A stretch of 64,000 nt of DNA from DAIOEK01 sp964648485 (GTDB lineage: Bacteria; Chloroflexota; Anaerolineae; Anaerolineales; Anaerolineaceae): positions 62,001 to 126,000 of the forward strand of contig CAZYOF010000002.1 of assembly GCA_964648485.1 (NCBI GenBank), in the 5' to 3' direction. The position numbers were made by a program, and so were the translations under genes. Under the pieces are notes generated by a model that had not been told where the DNA came from, ran no database searches, and worked only from the letters and a program-made list of their open reading frames with translations. This document shows, in pieces, positions 23,921 to 32,211 of this stretch (position 1 is its first letter; each line of letters starts with the position of its first letter).

Positions 23921-26122
23921 TCACGGCAATAATTCTACAATTGCATAGGAATACAGATCAGGTATCGATATGTTTACCTTTCCATCGGCTGGTGAAACCG
24001 GGATTTCTGTTTCCAATCCTGTTTCCAAATCGTAGATTTTAGCTTTAGAAATTATGTTTCCGCCGGTATCCATACTGATATCGAAAGGACCTGATGCAGT
24101 AAATTGATCGGTAGATGGGTCATAATTATAGTTCACCAGGTGTAAGATCCATTTGTTGTTATCAGCATACCTGCGGATATTAATGGTGGCTGGAGCAGTT
24201 GTTACGATTTCAAAGTTGTGTAACTGTTTCAGACTTTCTTTAAACATGATGAGAGTTGGATCATCGAGAGAGCGGTCCACAGGTTGATATGCAATAAAAT
24301 CTGTATCGACCAGGTATTTCTCTCCGAGGTTGTCTGTAATTGTGAGCCATTGCCCTTCCCCCACTTTATAAATGCCATCCTGGCGATATTTTTGCAGCAC
24401 ATCTCGTTTTTGCAACCTTCCAAGAAGATCATGAGTGGCAAAATTACGAATGGTTATCACCTTTCCTCCAGCTTTTGCATATTCCAGGACAGCGTTCACT
24501 TCTTCGTCTGAAAGCATAAAAGCAGCGGGGAAAATCACTACTTTGTACTGGTTGAGTTTTTCAAGAGTTATCCTATCTTTGAAGAGATCTTCATCACCAG
24601 AATAGAGCATGTGGAAGGGTACATGCAAATTGAGTAGCATATCAGCCACACCCGGGACATCCAGTGATGACCAGATATCCCGTTCTTCGACAGGTATAGC
24701 CCATCCACCTCCCTTTGCAGATGCTTCAGATCTGACTAATGCAACATCCGCTGGTTCATCCAGGTTGAAGAAATCCTGATGACTCGTAGCAAAATTTACA
24801 TATTTTGCCGCTTCATCAAGATCGTATTGAATGGATTCGTCGGGGGAAATATATGCCCCATTTTTATCCATTGTGAGCAATGTGTTTTCTTCCACGATCA
24901 TCCTGCCACCGGATGAATAAATATCTGCAAAAACATACTTGAATAGGTTCTTTGTGTTGCGCAAATAATTGTTTTTATCCACTTTTATTTCTACGCGGAC
25001 AATCCGATATGGCGCAGATCCTTCCCAGATTTTATTTCTCACCGCGGCTCTTGAAGCAGCAGAATCCCCTGAAAAGTAGAATTCTTCGCCGGTTACATAA
25101 TCATCGAGGTAATCTGAGGGCAACCTTTGCCATTCGTAGTCACCAAGTCCAAACGCAAAAAAGATGTGACGATTCTGCCCCTGCCCATATTGTTTTAACT
25201 GGTTGTAGAAATCACGATAAAACTTATCGGTTTCTACGAGTTGAAATTGTTTGAACTCATAAATAAGAGGGAGAGGTGGTCGTTGTGTGTTCCAGTCTGA
25301 TGGCAAATTTGTTTTTATGTATTCGACCAGATTGAAAGAATTGATGTCATCAATTTGGAATTTGGTTTGAAGCTGCTCGGTCGAGTATTTATTTCTTAAG
25401 TATTCAGGGAACCTTGTCATGGAAATTTTATCAAAAGTGCCCTCTGCCATTGGAATGACCTGGACATTAAATGTACTTTCGTCAATCAGGACACCTTCAA
25501 TCCCCATGTCGATCATTTCTTTTGTCTGCTTTATCAGGAATTCCTGCCAACCGGGGTCGATTTGATTCATCCAATACTGATCGGAGGCGAAATCACCCAT
25601 GCCGGGTTTCTGGACGTAGATTGGGTTGCCATTGATGTCGATGGTAGCAAAATCAGGCAGGCTGACAGGTTTATCATCCCATTGATGGACGGGTTCAGCC
25701 AGGTAACCCATGTAGCGAATTCCCCTGGATTGATTTGACTTTATCTCCTGACGTGTCGAGAATGGAACTTCTCCCCTGGAGTGCCAAACCACAATCCAAC
25801 TGAAGTCGGTCGTGGGAATCTTTTCGAAAATTTCATTTCCCTTTGCCCAGGTGATGTAGATACGGGGTACTTTCAGATAATCCAATCCTTCGCCATAAGG
25901 TATATAGGATGGGTTGTTGTCGACTTTAATGCTCGGTTGCGTGGAAGATGATGGGGAAAGATTGGGAGAAGTGTTTGTTTCTGATTTCTCACACCAGGGG
26001 GGCATCATCCAGGGCCCCTGAGGAGGGCAAATTTTGAGGAAAAACATGGCTGCAATACTGATAACGCATAACAACCCCACAATGATGAGAATGATCAAAC
26101 AGGTTTTGAATGATTTCTTCAT
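23921..26122 (-). CDS. Membrane-anchored glycoside-hydrolase-like protein
   Basis: A 733-residue exported protein. One helix at about 8-30 acts as anchor or uncleaved signal, followed by a short Cys/Pro/Trp patch and a Ser/Thr-rich linker. The main domain (about 85-430) looks like a TIM barrel: ITWAKGNE, IVVWHSRGE, GIRYMGYLAEPV, a Q-DPGWQEFL segment, GIEGVLIDES with a possible catalytic acidic pair, then FFAFGLGDYEW. Residues about 480-640 resemble the GH42 trimerisation/glutamine-amidotransferase-like domain (VPFHMLYSGDEDLF, VVIFPAAFMLSDEE, VITIRN). A beta-sandwich ends the chain. Likely role: carbohydrate hydrolysis at the cell surface. The exact GH family is uncertain. Confidence 0.6.
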   Translation of the reverse strand: MKKSFKTCLIILIIVGLLCVISIAAMFFLKICPPQGPWMMPPWCEKSETNTSPNLSPSSSTQPSIKVDNNPSYIPYGEGLDYLKVPRIYITWAKGNEIFEKIPTTDFSWIVVWHSRGEVPFSTRQEIKSNQSRGIRYMGYLAEPVHQWDDKPVSLPDFATIDINGNPIYVQKPGMGDFASDQYWMNQIDPGWQEFLIKQTKEMIDMGIEGVLIDESTFNVQVIPMAEGTFDKISMTRFPEYLRNKYSTEQLQTKFQIDDINSFNLVEYIKTNLPSDWNTQRPPLPLIYEFKQFQLVETDKFYRDFYNQLKQYGQGQNRHIFFAFGLGDYEWQRLPSDYLDDYVTGEEFYFSGDSAASRAAVRNKIWEGSAPYRIVRVEIKVDKNNYLRNTKNLFKYVFADIYSSGGRMIVEENTLLTMDKNGAYISPDESIQYDLDEAAKYVNFATSHQDFFNLDEPADVALVRSEASAKGGGWAIPVEERDIWSSLDVPGVADMLLNLHVPFHMLYSGDEDLFKDRITLEKLNQYKVVIFPAAFMLSDEEVNAVLEYAKAGGKVITIRNFATHDLLGRLQKRDVLQKYRQDGIYKVGEGQWLTITDNLGEKYLVDTDFIAYQPVDRSLDDPTLIMFKESLKQLHNFEIVTTAPATINIRRYADNNKWILHLVNYNYDPSTDQFTASGPFDISMDTGGNIISKAKIYDLETGLETEIPVSPADGKVNISIPDLYSYAIVELLP

Positions 26123-26298
26123 CTTGGCAAACCTCCCAGACAGTGTATTTGGTTTTTTGTTCAGGAAAAAATTAAGAAATTGATAGATTCCAAGTTTCTA
26201 TCAATTTTAGTATTACTGATCTTATTCAGATTTCAATAAAATCGAGATTAATTATAGAGAATAATGAGAGGGGACAAATAACTAAATGTAGGTGTGGA

Positions 26299-27069
26299 TT
26301 AATTGTTAATCTTATAGTCAGCTTCTTCCAAAACAGGGAAAGCGATGACGATCAACCGGTGTGTATTCGTGTTCTTGGGGTGACAGGTAACAAGGGTGAG
26401 ACGTTCATCCTCCGTTCGTTCAATCCATGATGCATTTTTAATCCGATCTTCCAGCGAGGCATCCCTTTCTTTCAGGATAAGTATCTCTTTGACTTCATAA
26501 TAAAAGGATTTATTGCCAGATCGCATTTCAATGATATCGTTGATTTCAATATCCACCAGTTTTCCAAAAACTTTTCCAAAAACATTGTGATGCCCGTTGA
26601 TTACCGTATTCCCGATCATGCCCAACGGGGCAGAATGACCCTGCCAACCTGCAGCGAAGTAATCAGGGGCAGACCATTGTTCAAACCATTGGTTCTTCAG
26701 TTCAACGGTTTTTCTTTCTGCGGTAACGACAGGCGCATCCAGAGAGATTGAATCGATGATTATCCGGTCTGGGATAAAACCATGCACCGGAGTAGGTGTA
26801 CGGGTAGGCACGGGCGTATTTATGATGGCAGTTGGACTACCGGATGATCCGGTAAGTGAAGGTGATGAAGTATTGATTGGGGAAATAGCTGGCGTTATTG
26901 AAGCGGTTACAACAGGGAGCAAGTTTGCCTGGTTCTCACTTATCCTTTGACGCAGCTGGTATTCATCTATCAAGCCGGGGATATCAAAAAAAATATTCCC
27001 GATGGCAATGATCAGGATCAGGATCCCTCCCAAAATGAGAGGCAAGGCAAGTGACTTTGGATGTTTCAT
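26299..27069 (-). CDS. Sortase (class D/E-like transpeptidase)
   Basis: Cysteine transpeptidase that attaches surface proteins to the cell envelope or to each other; 256 residues. A membrane helix (about 8-28) leads to a Thr/Ser/Pro-rich stalk and the sortase beta barrel (about 95-245). Catalytic residues are visible: His160 in NGHHNVFG, Cys229 in LVTCHP, and Arg238 in THRLIV. The short TC-HP-x5-HRL spacing resembles classes D and E more than class A. The start is preceded by no clear Shine-Dalgarno sequence because a hairpin fills the region. The gene just upstream encodes a protein ending in IPVTG plus helix plus Lys tail, its probable substrate. Confidence 0.9.
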   Translation of the reverse strand: MKHPKSLALPLILGGILILIIAIGNIFFDIPGLIDEYQLRQRISENQANLLPVVTASITPAISPINTSSPSLTGSSGSPTAIINTPVPTRTPTPVHGFIPDRIIIDSISLDAPVVTAERKTVELKNQWFEQWSAPDYFAAGWQGHSAPLGMIGNTVINGHHNVFGKVFGKLVDIEINDIIEMRSGNKSFYYEVKEILILKERDASLEDRIKNASWIERTEDERLTLVTCHPKNTNTHRLIVIAFPVLEEADYKINN

Positions 27070-27080
27070 AATATTTCTAA

Positions 27081-27109
27081 AAAGAGGGCGCGGATTGGGC
27101 GCCCTCTTT
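27081..27109 (-). terminator. Terminator or attenuator between the surface protein and the sortase
   Basis: A perfect 11-bp stem (27081-27091 with 27099-27109) with seven-base loop and a U tract on the minus strand. It follows the substrate gene by 24 bases and ends 11 bases before the sortase start. Confidence 0.75.
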
Positions 27110-27133
27110 GTTCCCTTACTTTATTTTACTATT

Positions 27134-28531
27134 CTATTCCTTTTTCTTGCCGAAGCGGATGGACAATCCATGACTTGTGAATGCCATTCCGAAGAATACC
27201 AGCCCCAGATTGAAGAAGAGAGATCCGGCTGATTGCTGCGCGAAGGGATTTCCGCTCACATCAGCGCCGGTGACCGGGATCAGGAAGGCAGCAGGATCAC
27301 CGGGGTCAGGAGTCAGGGTGACGACTACCGGGGTGCTTGTCCGGCGGACCACAGTTGTGGGAGTACGGGTGCTTCCGACACTTGTGGTAGGTGTAGGTGT
27401 GGGTTCATCCACGAAGCAGGGTGAAACTGAAGTTGTAGTTTGTGATAAAGACGATTGAGATTGCCCATTGGACCAGGTAATGGTCATACGGTGATATCCG
27501 CCTGCTGTCATGAATGAAATGGAGCTGTTGGCGGGAACCGTCAGGCTTCCACTATCTATTGCCAATAGTTTGATCGGCATAGGTTTTGCAAGCTTCATAG
27601 TTGAATTGGATACTACCTGGTTGGCATCTTCAAGTTCCCAATCAAAGTCAACCGGGAAATCGTTGGTGTTGGTAACTGTCCATTCCTGTTCACCCTGAAG
27701 ACAGACATATTTCAAGGAGAGATCAAAGAAAGGAACATCTGTTGGGGTAGCAGTGGGAGTCTCAGTGGGAGTTGAGGTTGGTGTTAGTGTTTCGGTGGGC
27801 GTAGCCTGCACCGTGGGTTCTCCACAGATGTAGTTATCTTCGTAATCACCAGGATTATGGAGATTGACGGTTTGACCATTTACCGATACAGAAGCACTTG
27901 TGACATTGTAATATCCAGAAGGAAGGTTGTCTGTATAGTGCCATACATTACCGGTGTTCGCTCCCGGATTGATTGTGCCGTATGTGTAAGTCAATGTCCC
28001 AGGAGTTATTCCATCCGGAACGTTTAGCAAGACAAAGTGTATTTCAACTGATCCATCGGGCAGACACTTGATGTGTGAGAGATTAAGTTGCATACTCTTC
28101 TTTACTTCAGTGCTGCCAACGGTAGGTTCTTCAGTTGGCGTGTTTGTAGCGGTTGGTTCAGGTGTGTTTGTTGATGTGCTGGTAGGAGTACTGGTTGGCG
28201 GTTCGACAGTGTTGGTGGGTGTGTTCGTTTCAGTGGGTGTCTTTGTCGGTTTGGGTGTTTTTGTAGGATTAGGTGTCTTGGTAGGATCATCATGTCCCGG
28301 AGGACTAAAACGGAATAATTCCAGTTGGTTATCCAAGGTTTCCGGACCTATCTCCGGTGTTTCTGTTTCATCCACCTGCATGACACGATTTACTAATCCT
28401 CCCGCTGCAAAGAAAGCTGAGACCGGCTGGTTTACAACTGTCAGCAAAGCTGCTGCAATCATCGATGCCATTCCCAAAATGTAGCCCAATCGAGCCAGTT
28501 TGCTGAATAGTTGGTTTAAGTTGATTTTCAT
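27134..28531 (-). CDS. Surface protein with IPVTG cell-wall sorting signal
   Basis: A secreted 465-residue protein. Signal peptide residues 1-44, then about 55 residues of Thr/Pro/Lys repeats, a beta domain (about 140-225), a second Thr/Pro linker, another beta domain (about 255-350), and a short Thr/Pro stalk. The C terminus is a sorting signal: IPVTG at 418-422, a polar dozen residues, a helix at about 438-455, and a KKK tail. The IPVTG codons are at 27266-27280. The gap between motif and helix is longer than in Firmicutes. Start 28531 follows GGAGGG; the longer frame to 28612 lacks support. The neighbouring sortase is the probable processing enzyme. Function of the exposed domains is unknown. 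Confidence 0.85.
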   Translation of the reverse strand: MKINLNQLFSKLARLGYILGMASMIAAALLTVVNQPVSAFFAAGGLVNRVMQVDETETPEIGPETLDNQLELFRFSPPGHDDPTKTPNPTKTPKPTKTPTETNTPTNTVEPPTSTPTSTSTNTPEPTATNTPTEEPTVGSTEVKKSMQLNLSHIKCLPDGSVEIHFVLLNVPDGITPGTLTYTYGTINPGANTGNVWHYTDNLPSGYYNVTSASVSVNGQTVNLHNPGDYEDNYICGEPTVQATPTETLTPTSTPTETPTATPTDVPFFDLSLKYVCLQGEQEWTVTNTNDFPVDFDWELEDANQVVSNSTMKLAKPMPIKLLAIDSGSLTVPANSSISFMTAGGYHRMTITWSNGQSQSSLSQTTTSVSPCFVDEPTPTPTTSVGSTRTPTTVVRRTSTPVVVTLTPDPGDPAAFLIPVTGADVSGNPFAQQSAGSLFFNLGLVFFGMAFTSHGLSIRFGKKKE

Positions 28532-28671
28532 AGTACCCTCCCGGTAAAATGCCCCTTTTAGTTGATTAACAGTAATTAAGAAAATCATAATTGACCCCGT
28601 ATCAGGGGTCAACGACAGAACAGGATATTTTGTAGTTTGTATAAGGATATTTAAAAAACTCTAATGCAAAC

Positions 28672-29448
28672 TTACTCAGGGTAAACGTGTAGCTTACCAC
28701 CACCTAACTTTAATACATTCATCCCGATATTGTACGCCTCACTCAAAACGTCCTTATTCATTACATCCTGAGGAGATCCGGATGTTCTGATCTTTCCCTT
28801 AACCAATAGATGGGCGGAATCGGCGAAAACAGAGACTAAATCCAGATCATGTACCGCCATCAATACGGTCACTTTATCTTCGTGTGCCAGGTTCACAATC
28901 AGATTCATTAAATTTTGCTGGTAAGAAATATCCAGATGCGTGGTTGGTTCATCCAGAAGCAAGACTTTTGGTTGCTGGGCAATTGCCCGGGCAACCAGGA
29001 CCCGCTGTTGTTCGCCACCTGATAATTCACCCAACTGGCGGTCTGCCAGAGCCTCGGTATCTGTTCTATGCATCGCCCGATCTACCTGCTCTTCATCTTC
29101 CTTGCTCAGGTTTCCCAGCCAATTTATGTATGGTGTGCGCCCCATCCGGATTACTTCCCTCACCAAAAAAGCTGGTGGCAGATTGCGAGCCTGTGGAATT
29201 ACTGAAAGGAGACGGGCGCGTTCCTGAGTGGAAGTTTGCAACAGGTCATACCCATCGATAAATATCTTTCCCTTCCAGGCTGGCAAAATACAACTGATCG
29301 CTTTGATCAGTGTGGACTTTCCTGAACCATTCGGACCGATTAATGCCGATACTTCTCCAGGATAGACTGACAGGTTTACCCCATGGATGACCTGCTGTTT
29401 CCCATAACCGGTTTGTAGATCCTTTACATTCAGAATATGATCGACCAT
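28672..29448 (-). CDS. btuD: Vitamin B12 ABC importer, ATPase subunit
   Basis: ATP-hydrolysing subunit of the cobalamin importer; 258 residues, cytoplasmic. Walker A is GPNGSGKS at 38-45, the Q-loop lies in VIPQARN, the signature is LSGGEQQR, Walker B is VLLLDEP, and the switch His is in AVHDLDL. The length and C-terminal stretch (VLSEAYN) are typical of the FecE/BtuD group, which also handles haem and ferric siderophores. The assignment to B12 rests on the cobalamin riboswitch at the head of the operon. It starts 6 bases after btuC and is the last gene of the operon. Confidence 0.85.
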   Translation of the reverse strand: MVDHILNVKDLQTGYGKQQVIHGVNLSVYPGEVSALIGPNGSGKSTLIKAISCILPAWKGKIFIDGYDLLQTSTQERARLLSVIPQARNLPPAFLVREVIRMGRTPYINWLGNLSKEDEEQVDRAMHRTDTEALADRQLGELSGGEQQRVLVARAIAQQPKVLLLDEPTTHLDISYQQNLMNLIVNLAHEDKVTVLMAVHDLDLVSVFADSAHLLVKGKIRTSGSPQDVMNKDVLSEAYNIGMNVLKLGGGKLHVYPE

Positions 29449-29454
29449 ATAGAT

Positions 29455-30483
29455 TTACCAGAAAGCCTGTTGTTTCGAGAGTTTGAGAACCCACAAGAAA
29501 AATGGAGCGCCAACCAAAGCCGTGATAACACCTAGTGGAATCTCTTGTGGCGCAATGGCAACCCGGGCGATGATATCTGTTGCCAGAAGTAATACCATGC
29601 CCATCCAGATCGAGAGGGGGAGTAATTTTCGATAGTCGCCTGTCCATAATATGCGGATCATGTGCGGCACGATCAATCCGATAAAACCGATAATGCCACT
29701 AAAAGCTACTGCGGCGGCAGCGGTGAGCGAGGACATTAGAATAATCAATTTCTTGATTAGATCGACATTGATCCCCAACTGCCTGGTTTGTTCTTCACCG
29801 AATTGAAGTACATTCAGCGAATAACTCAATAAGTTTAAACCAACCAGACCTATCACCGTATAAGGAAGCATGGCGATCACAGGTTTCCATCCGCTGAGGG
29901 TAGCCCCTCCCAGTAACCAGATAATGGCGCGTCTGAGCTCATTTTGTGATTGGATCATCAAGAAAGATGTGAGTGCGGTACAAAACGAGCTTACAGTTAC
30001 ACCTGCCAGCAATAAATTGGTCGTCGGGACAGTTTTTCCAACCCGCGCGAGCATATAAACCAGAAGAATGGTGATCAATCCGGATACGAATGCAGCTACG
30101 GGAATTGAAAACATTCCCAGCATCGTATCCGGAAAGTTGATGCTCATGGCGATCACTGCTCCCAGCCCAGCGCCAGATGCAACGCCAATGAGGTATGGAT
30201 CGGCTAACGGGTTGCGGAATAGACCCTGGTAAGCGGCGCCCGATCCGGCAAGAGATGCGCCCGTGAGTGCAATTAATACCGTTCTGGGTAGCCTGATATC
30301 CAGAAGAATCGTGCGGTGAATTGCTGAAACCGGTTCGATCACCGGAATCCCCAACCACTCAGCAATAATTTTAAGGAGCGCATCTGCTGGTATCGCAACC
30401 GAACCGACTAACAGGCTCAAGATTGCAGTGATGATGACCAGAAGAATACTGATGAGGGTTGGAGATACCCGGTTTTTTTGCAT
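29455..30483 (-). CDS. btuC: Vitamin B12 ABC importer, permease subunit
   Basis: Channel subunit of the FecCD/BtuC family, 342 residues and about ten membrane helices. Family landmarks: LRLPRTVLIALTGASLAGSG near residue 55 (written here in part), GLFRNPLADPYLIGVASGA, a WLLGG helix and the late GLIVPHMIR loop that docks on the ATPase. It acts as a dimer with two BtuD subunits and receives cobalamin from BtuF. It starts 7 bases after btuF and is 6 bases from btuD, so all three genes are one transcript under riboswitch control. Confidence 0.9.
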   Translation of the reverse strand: MQKNRVSPTLISILLVIITAILSLLVGSVAIPADALLKIIAEWLGIPVIEPVSAIHRTILLDIRLPRTVLIALTGASLAGSGAAYQGLFRNPLADPYLIGVASGAGLGAVIAMSINFPDTMLGMFSIPVAAFVSGLITILLVYMLARVGKTVPTTNLLLAGVTVSSFCTALTSFLMIQSQNELRRAIIWLLGGATLSGWKPVIAMLPYTVIGLVGLNLLSYSLNVLQFGEEQTRQLGINVDLIKKLIILMSSLTAAAAVAFSGIIGFIGLIVPHMIRILWTGDYRKLLPLSIWMGMVLLLATDIIARVAIAPQEIPLGVITALVGAPFFLWVLKLSKQQAFW

Positions 30484-30490
30484 GTTTTAT

Positions 30491-31408
30491 TTACCTGCGA
30501 ATGATTTCCGCGATTTGTTCCAAGCCATCCACGAGCCGGGGACCTGGACGGCTGACCAGATTGTCATCAAAGGGGAAAACACGTGAATCCTTGACGGCGC
30601 TGATGCCACTCCAACCGCTTCTTTCAGCCACCATCTCCGGTGTGATTCCATAAGCTGCATCACCCAGCAATATGACCTGCGGATCTTCTGCCAGTATTGC
30701 CTCCTGACTGATCTGCAGCCAGCCTTCGCCTGCTTTTGAACCGATGTTTTCACCGCCTGCCATGCTGAGAAGAAGATCCATGTAGGTTCCTGACCCTGGG
30801 GTCCATGGTTTGGATGGATCACTCCCATCCAATTCATAGAATACCCGTACCGGAGTGGAAGATTTTTCCAGATTAAGTACTTTTTCTACGCGTTTCTTTA
30901 ATGAATCCACGAGGGACTGTGCTTCATTAACATTGCCGGTAATCTGTCCCATCAATAATAGATTGGCATACAGTCCTTCTATGTCTTCTGGATTCGACAG
31001 GTAATACACCGGCAAGTTTAATTCTTCAAATGCTTTTACCTGTTCAGGTGTATTTATCTCTGCGGCAAGGATGAGATCTGGTTCGAGGGCAGCAATCTGC
31101 TCCATGCTGTACTTGCCCATAGATCCGCCAACACTGGGGATGATTTCGACCTCAGCAGGATAGTTTGAAAATTCATCCCGCCCGACAACCTGCTTGCCTG
31201 CACCGATTGCAAAAAGGATTTCAGTATTTGACGCTGATAATGAAACAATTCGTTGCGGAATACCTGCCAGGGCAACTTCTCTACCCAGACCATCTGTGTA
31301 TGTTGTGATTGCAGGAGTTGAAACCAATTTCGGTGAGCAGGCTGACAGGATACCCATCACCAGAAAAATAATAATCGTTCGAAATAATCGGGAAATACCC
31401 ATTTTCAT
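30491..31408 (-). CDS. btuF: Vitamin B12-binding lipoprotein
   Basis: Extracytoplasmic binding protein of the BtuF/TroA-like class III fold; 305 residues. The lipobox LSAC fixes the anchor. Family elements are IPQRIVSLSASNTEILFAIGAG, VVGRDEFSNYP, GG-GKYSMEQIAALEPDLIL and a C-terminal ...RPGPRLVDGLEQIAE (each quoted in short form). AAGGAG lies 7-8 bases before the start. It is the first gene after the riboswitch and its terminator, so its expression should fall when cobalamin is plentiful. The same fold also binds haem and siderophores, so the B12 call depends on the riboswitch. Confidence 0.88.
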   Translation of the reverse strand: MKMGISRLFRTIIIFLVMGILSACSPKLVSTPAITTYTDGLGREVALAGIPQRIVSLSASNTEILFAIGAGKQVVGRDEFSNYPAEVEIIPSVGGSMGKYSMEQIAALEPDLILAAEINTPEQVKAFEELNLPVYYLSNPEDIEGLYANLLLMGQITGNVNEAQSLVDSLKKRVEKVLNLEKSSTPVRVFYELDGSDPSKPWTPGSGTYMDLLLSMAGGENIGSKAGEGWLQISQEAILAEDPQVILLGDAAYGITPEMVAERSGWSGISAVKDSRVFPFDDNLVSRPGPRLVDGLEQIAEIIRR

Positions 31409-31436
31409 TGCAGACTCCTTAAAATGATTTTCAATG

Positions 31437-31463
31437 AAAAAACCTGTCGCGAGACAGGTTTTT
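31437..31463 (-). terminator. Riboswitch-controlled intrinsic terminator
   Basis: The stem joins AAAAACCTGTC and its complement across a four-base loop (31438-31448 with 31453-31463) and on the minus strand is followed by a U tract. It lies between the cobalamin aptamer and btuF, which indicates regulation by transcription termination. Confidence 0.85.
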
Positions 31464-31521
31464 GGGTGGTTTGGTTTTTATTCCAATAATTCCACCTCCT
31501 TTGCGCGAGGGTGTGGTACAC

Positions 31522-31651
31522 GCAGTAGAGGCGGGCGACCTGGCTTGGAGTTAACTCCTCACAGTTGCGCGACAGCACCGGACTTCAAGAAATCTTGTCA
31601 CCGGTTTCGCCATTAAGCCTTCCCATCCGGGGGTAAAGGCACCTGTACTGC
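31522..31651 (-). ncRNA. Cobalamin (B12) riboswitch aptamer
   Basis: Read on the minus strand, the leader contains the conserved cobalamin-riboswitch features in order: GGATGGGAAGGC, CCGGTGAC, GAAGTCCGGTGCTGTC, CGCAACTGTGA, and the B12 box AAGCCAGGTCGCCCGCC (31530-31546). A closing stem pairs GCAGTA at 31646-31651 with TACTGC at 31522-31527. Downstream comes an AGGAGGT at 31494-31500, then the terminator hairpin and btuF. Binding of a cobalamin should favour the terminator. Subclass (adenosyl- or aquocobalamin) cannot be decided by eye. Confidence 0.92.
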
Positions 31652-31669
31652 CTATTCAATTATGCAATT

Positions 31670-31698
31670 ATTCTACTTCAGAGGTGTTAGAGCGTCAA
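31670..31698 (-). promoter_or_regulatory. Sigma-70 promoter of the riboswitch-btu operon
   Basis: On the minus strand TTGACG (31693-31698) and TAGAAT (31670-31675) are separated by exactly 17 bases. Transcription would begin near 31663, about a dozen bases before the aptamer closing stem. Confidence 0.75.
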
Positions 31699-31699
31699 A

Positions 31700-32158
31700 T
31701 TATTCCTCTGGTAGATTTGCTTCGTTAATCTCTTCTGAGGCAGAAGGAATGCTTTCATTTTTTTCTGACAGCATGGTGAAGTATCCAAGCATGGGAATTA
31801 TGTATGATTCTTCCCAACCCAGCCTGTATTTTTCAGCCTGATCCTTTGGCAGATCTACATGATTAAGAGTCAGGAGAGTGCCATCCCCTTCAGGTTCAAA
31901 GATTACTTCAAGAGTAGAAGATGGGTCGAGAGGATGAAAATCTGTTGTTCGCCAGGATTGAACAATTCGGTGGTAGGGTTCCAATTTTAGGATAATACCA
32001 GTGATGTAGCCATCCCAGGCAGAGATATGGCCACCCTGTCGAGGATCAATCACCGCGTTACCACCTGTGAAGTTGCGATGCGACTTGCTATCCAACCAGG
32101 CGTTATAAACTACATCTGGTGGCGCAGGCAGAAGCTGGGTAAGATGAATCTCTTCCAT
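31700..32158 (-). CDS. SRPBCC (AHSA1-type) domain protein
   Basis: A 152-residue cytoplasmic protein with the START-like SRPBCC fold of the AHSA1 (Hsp90-activator-homologue) group. It begins with IHLTQLLPAPPDVVYNAWLD, contains SAWDGYITG, YHRIVQSWRT-DF, a TLEVIFEPEGDGTLLTL strand and KYRLGWEESY, and ends with an acidic tail. Such proteins bind small hydrophobic ligands; the ligand is unknown. A paralogue interrupted by a stop codon lies at 46682. The stop codon adjoins the btu promoter, so no terminator separates it from the B12 operon. The gene upstream on the same strand is the HD-GYP sensor. Confidence 0.8.
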   Translation of the reverse strand: MEEIHLTQLLPAPPDVVYNAWLDSKSHRNFTGGNAVIDPRQGGHISAWDGYITGIILKLEPYHRIVQSWRTTDFHPLDPSSTLEVIFEPEGDGTLLTLNHVDLPKDQAEKYRLGWEESYIIPMLGYFTMLSEKNESIPSASEEINEANLPEE

Positions 32159-32211
32159 GAAATTAATAGTCGCACAAGGTAGCTGTTTTTGTCAAGAAGT
32201 CAAAAATATCA

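Noticed and set aside
28060..28300. Tandem repeat or CRISPR-like pattern
   Set aside because: The periodic sequence encodes the Thr/Pro-rich linker of the IPVTG protein, with no spacer structure.
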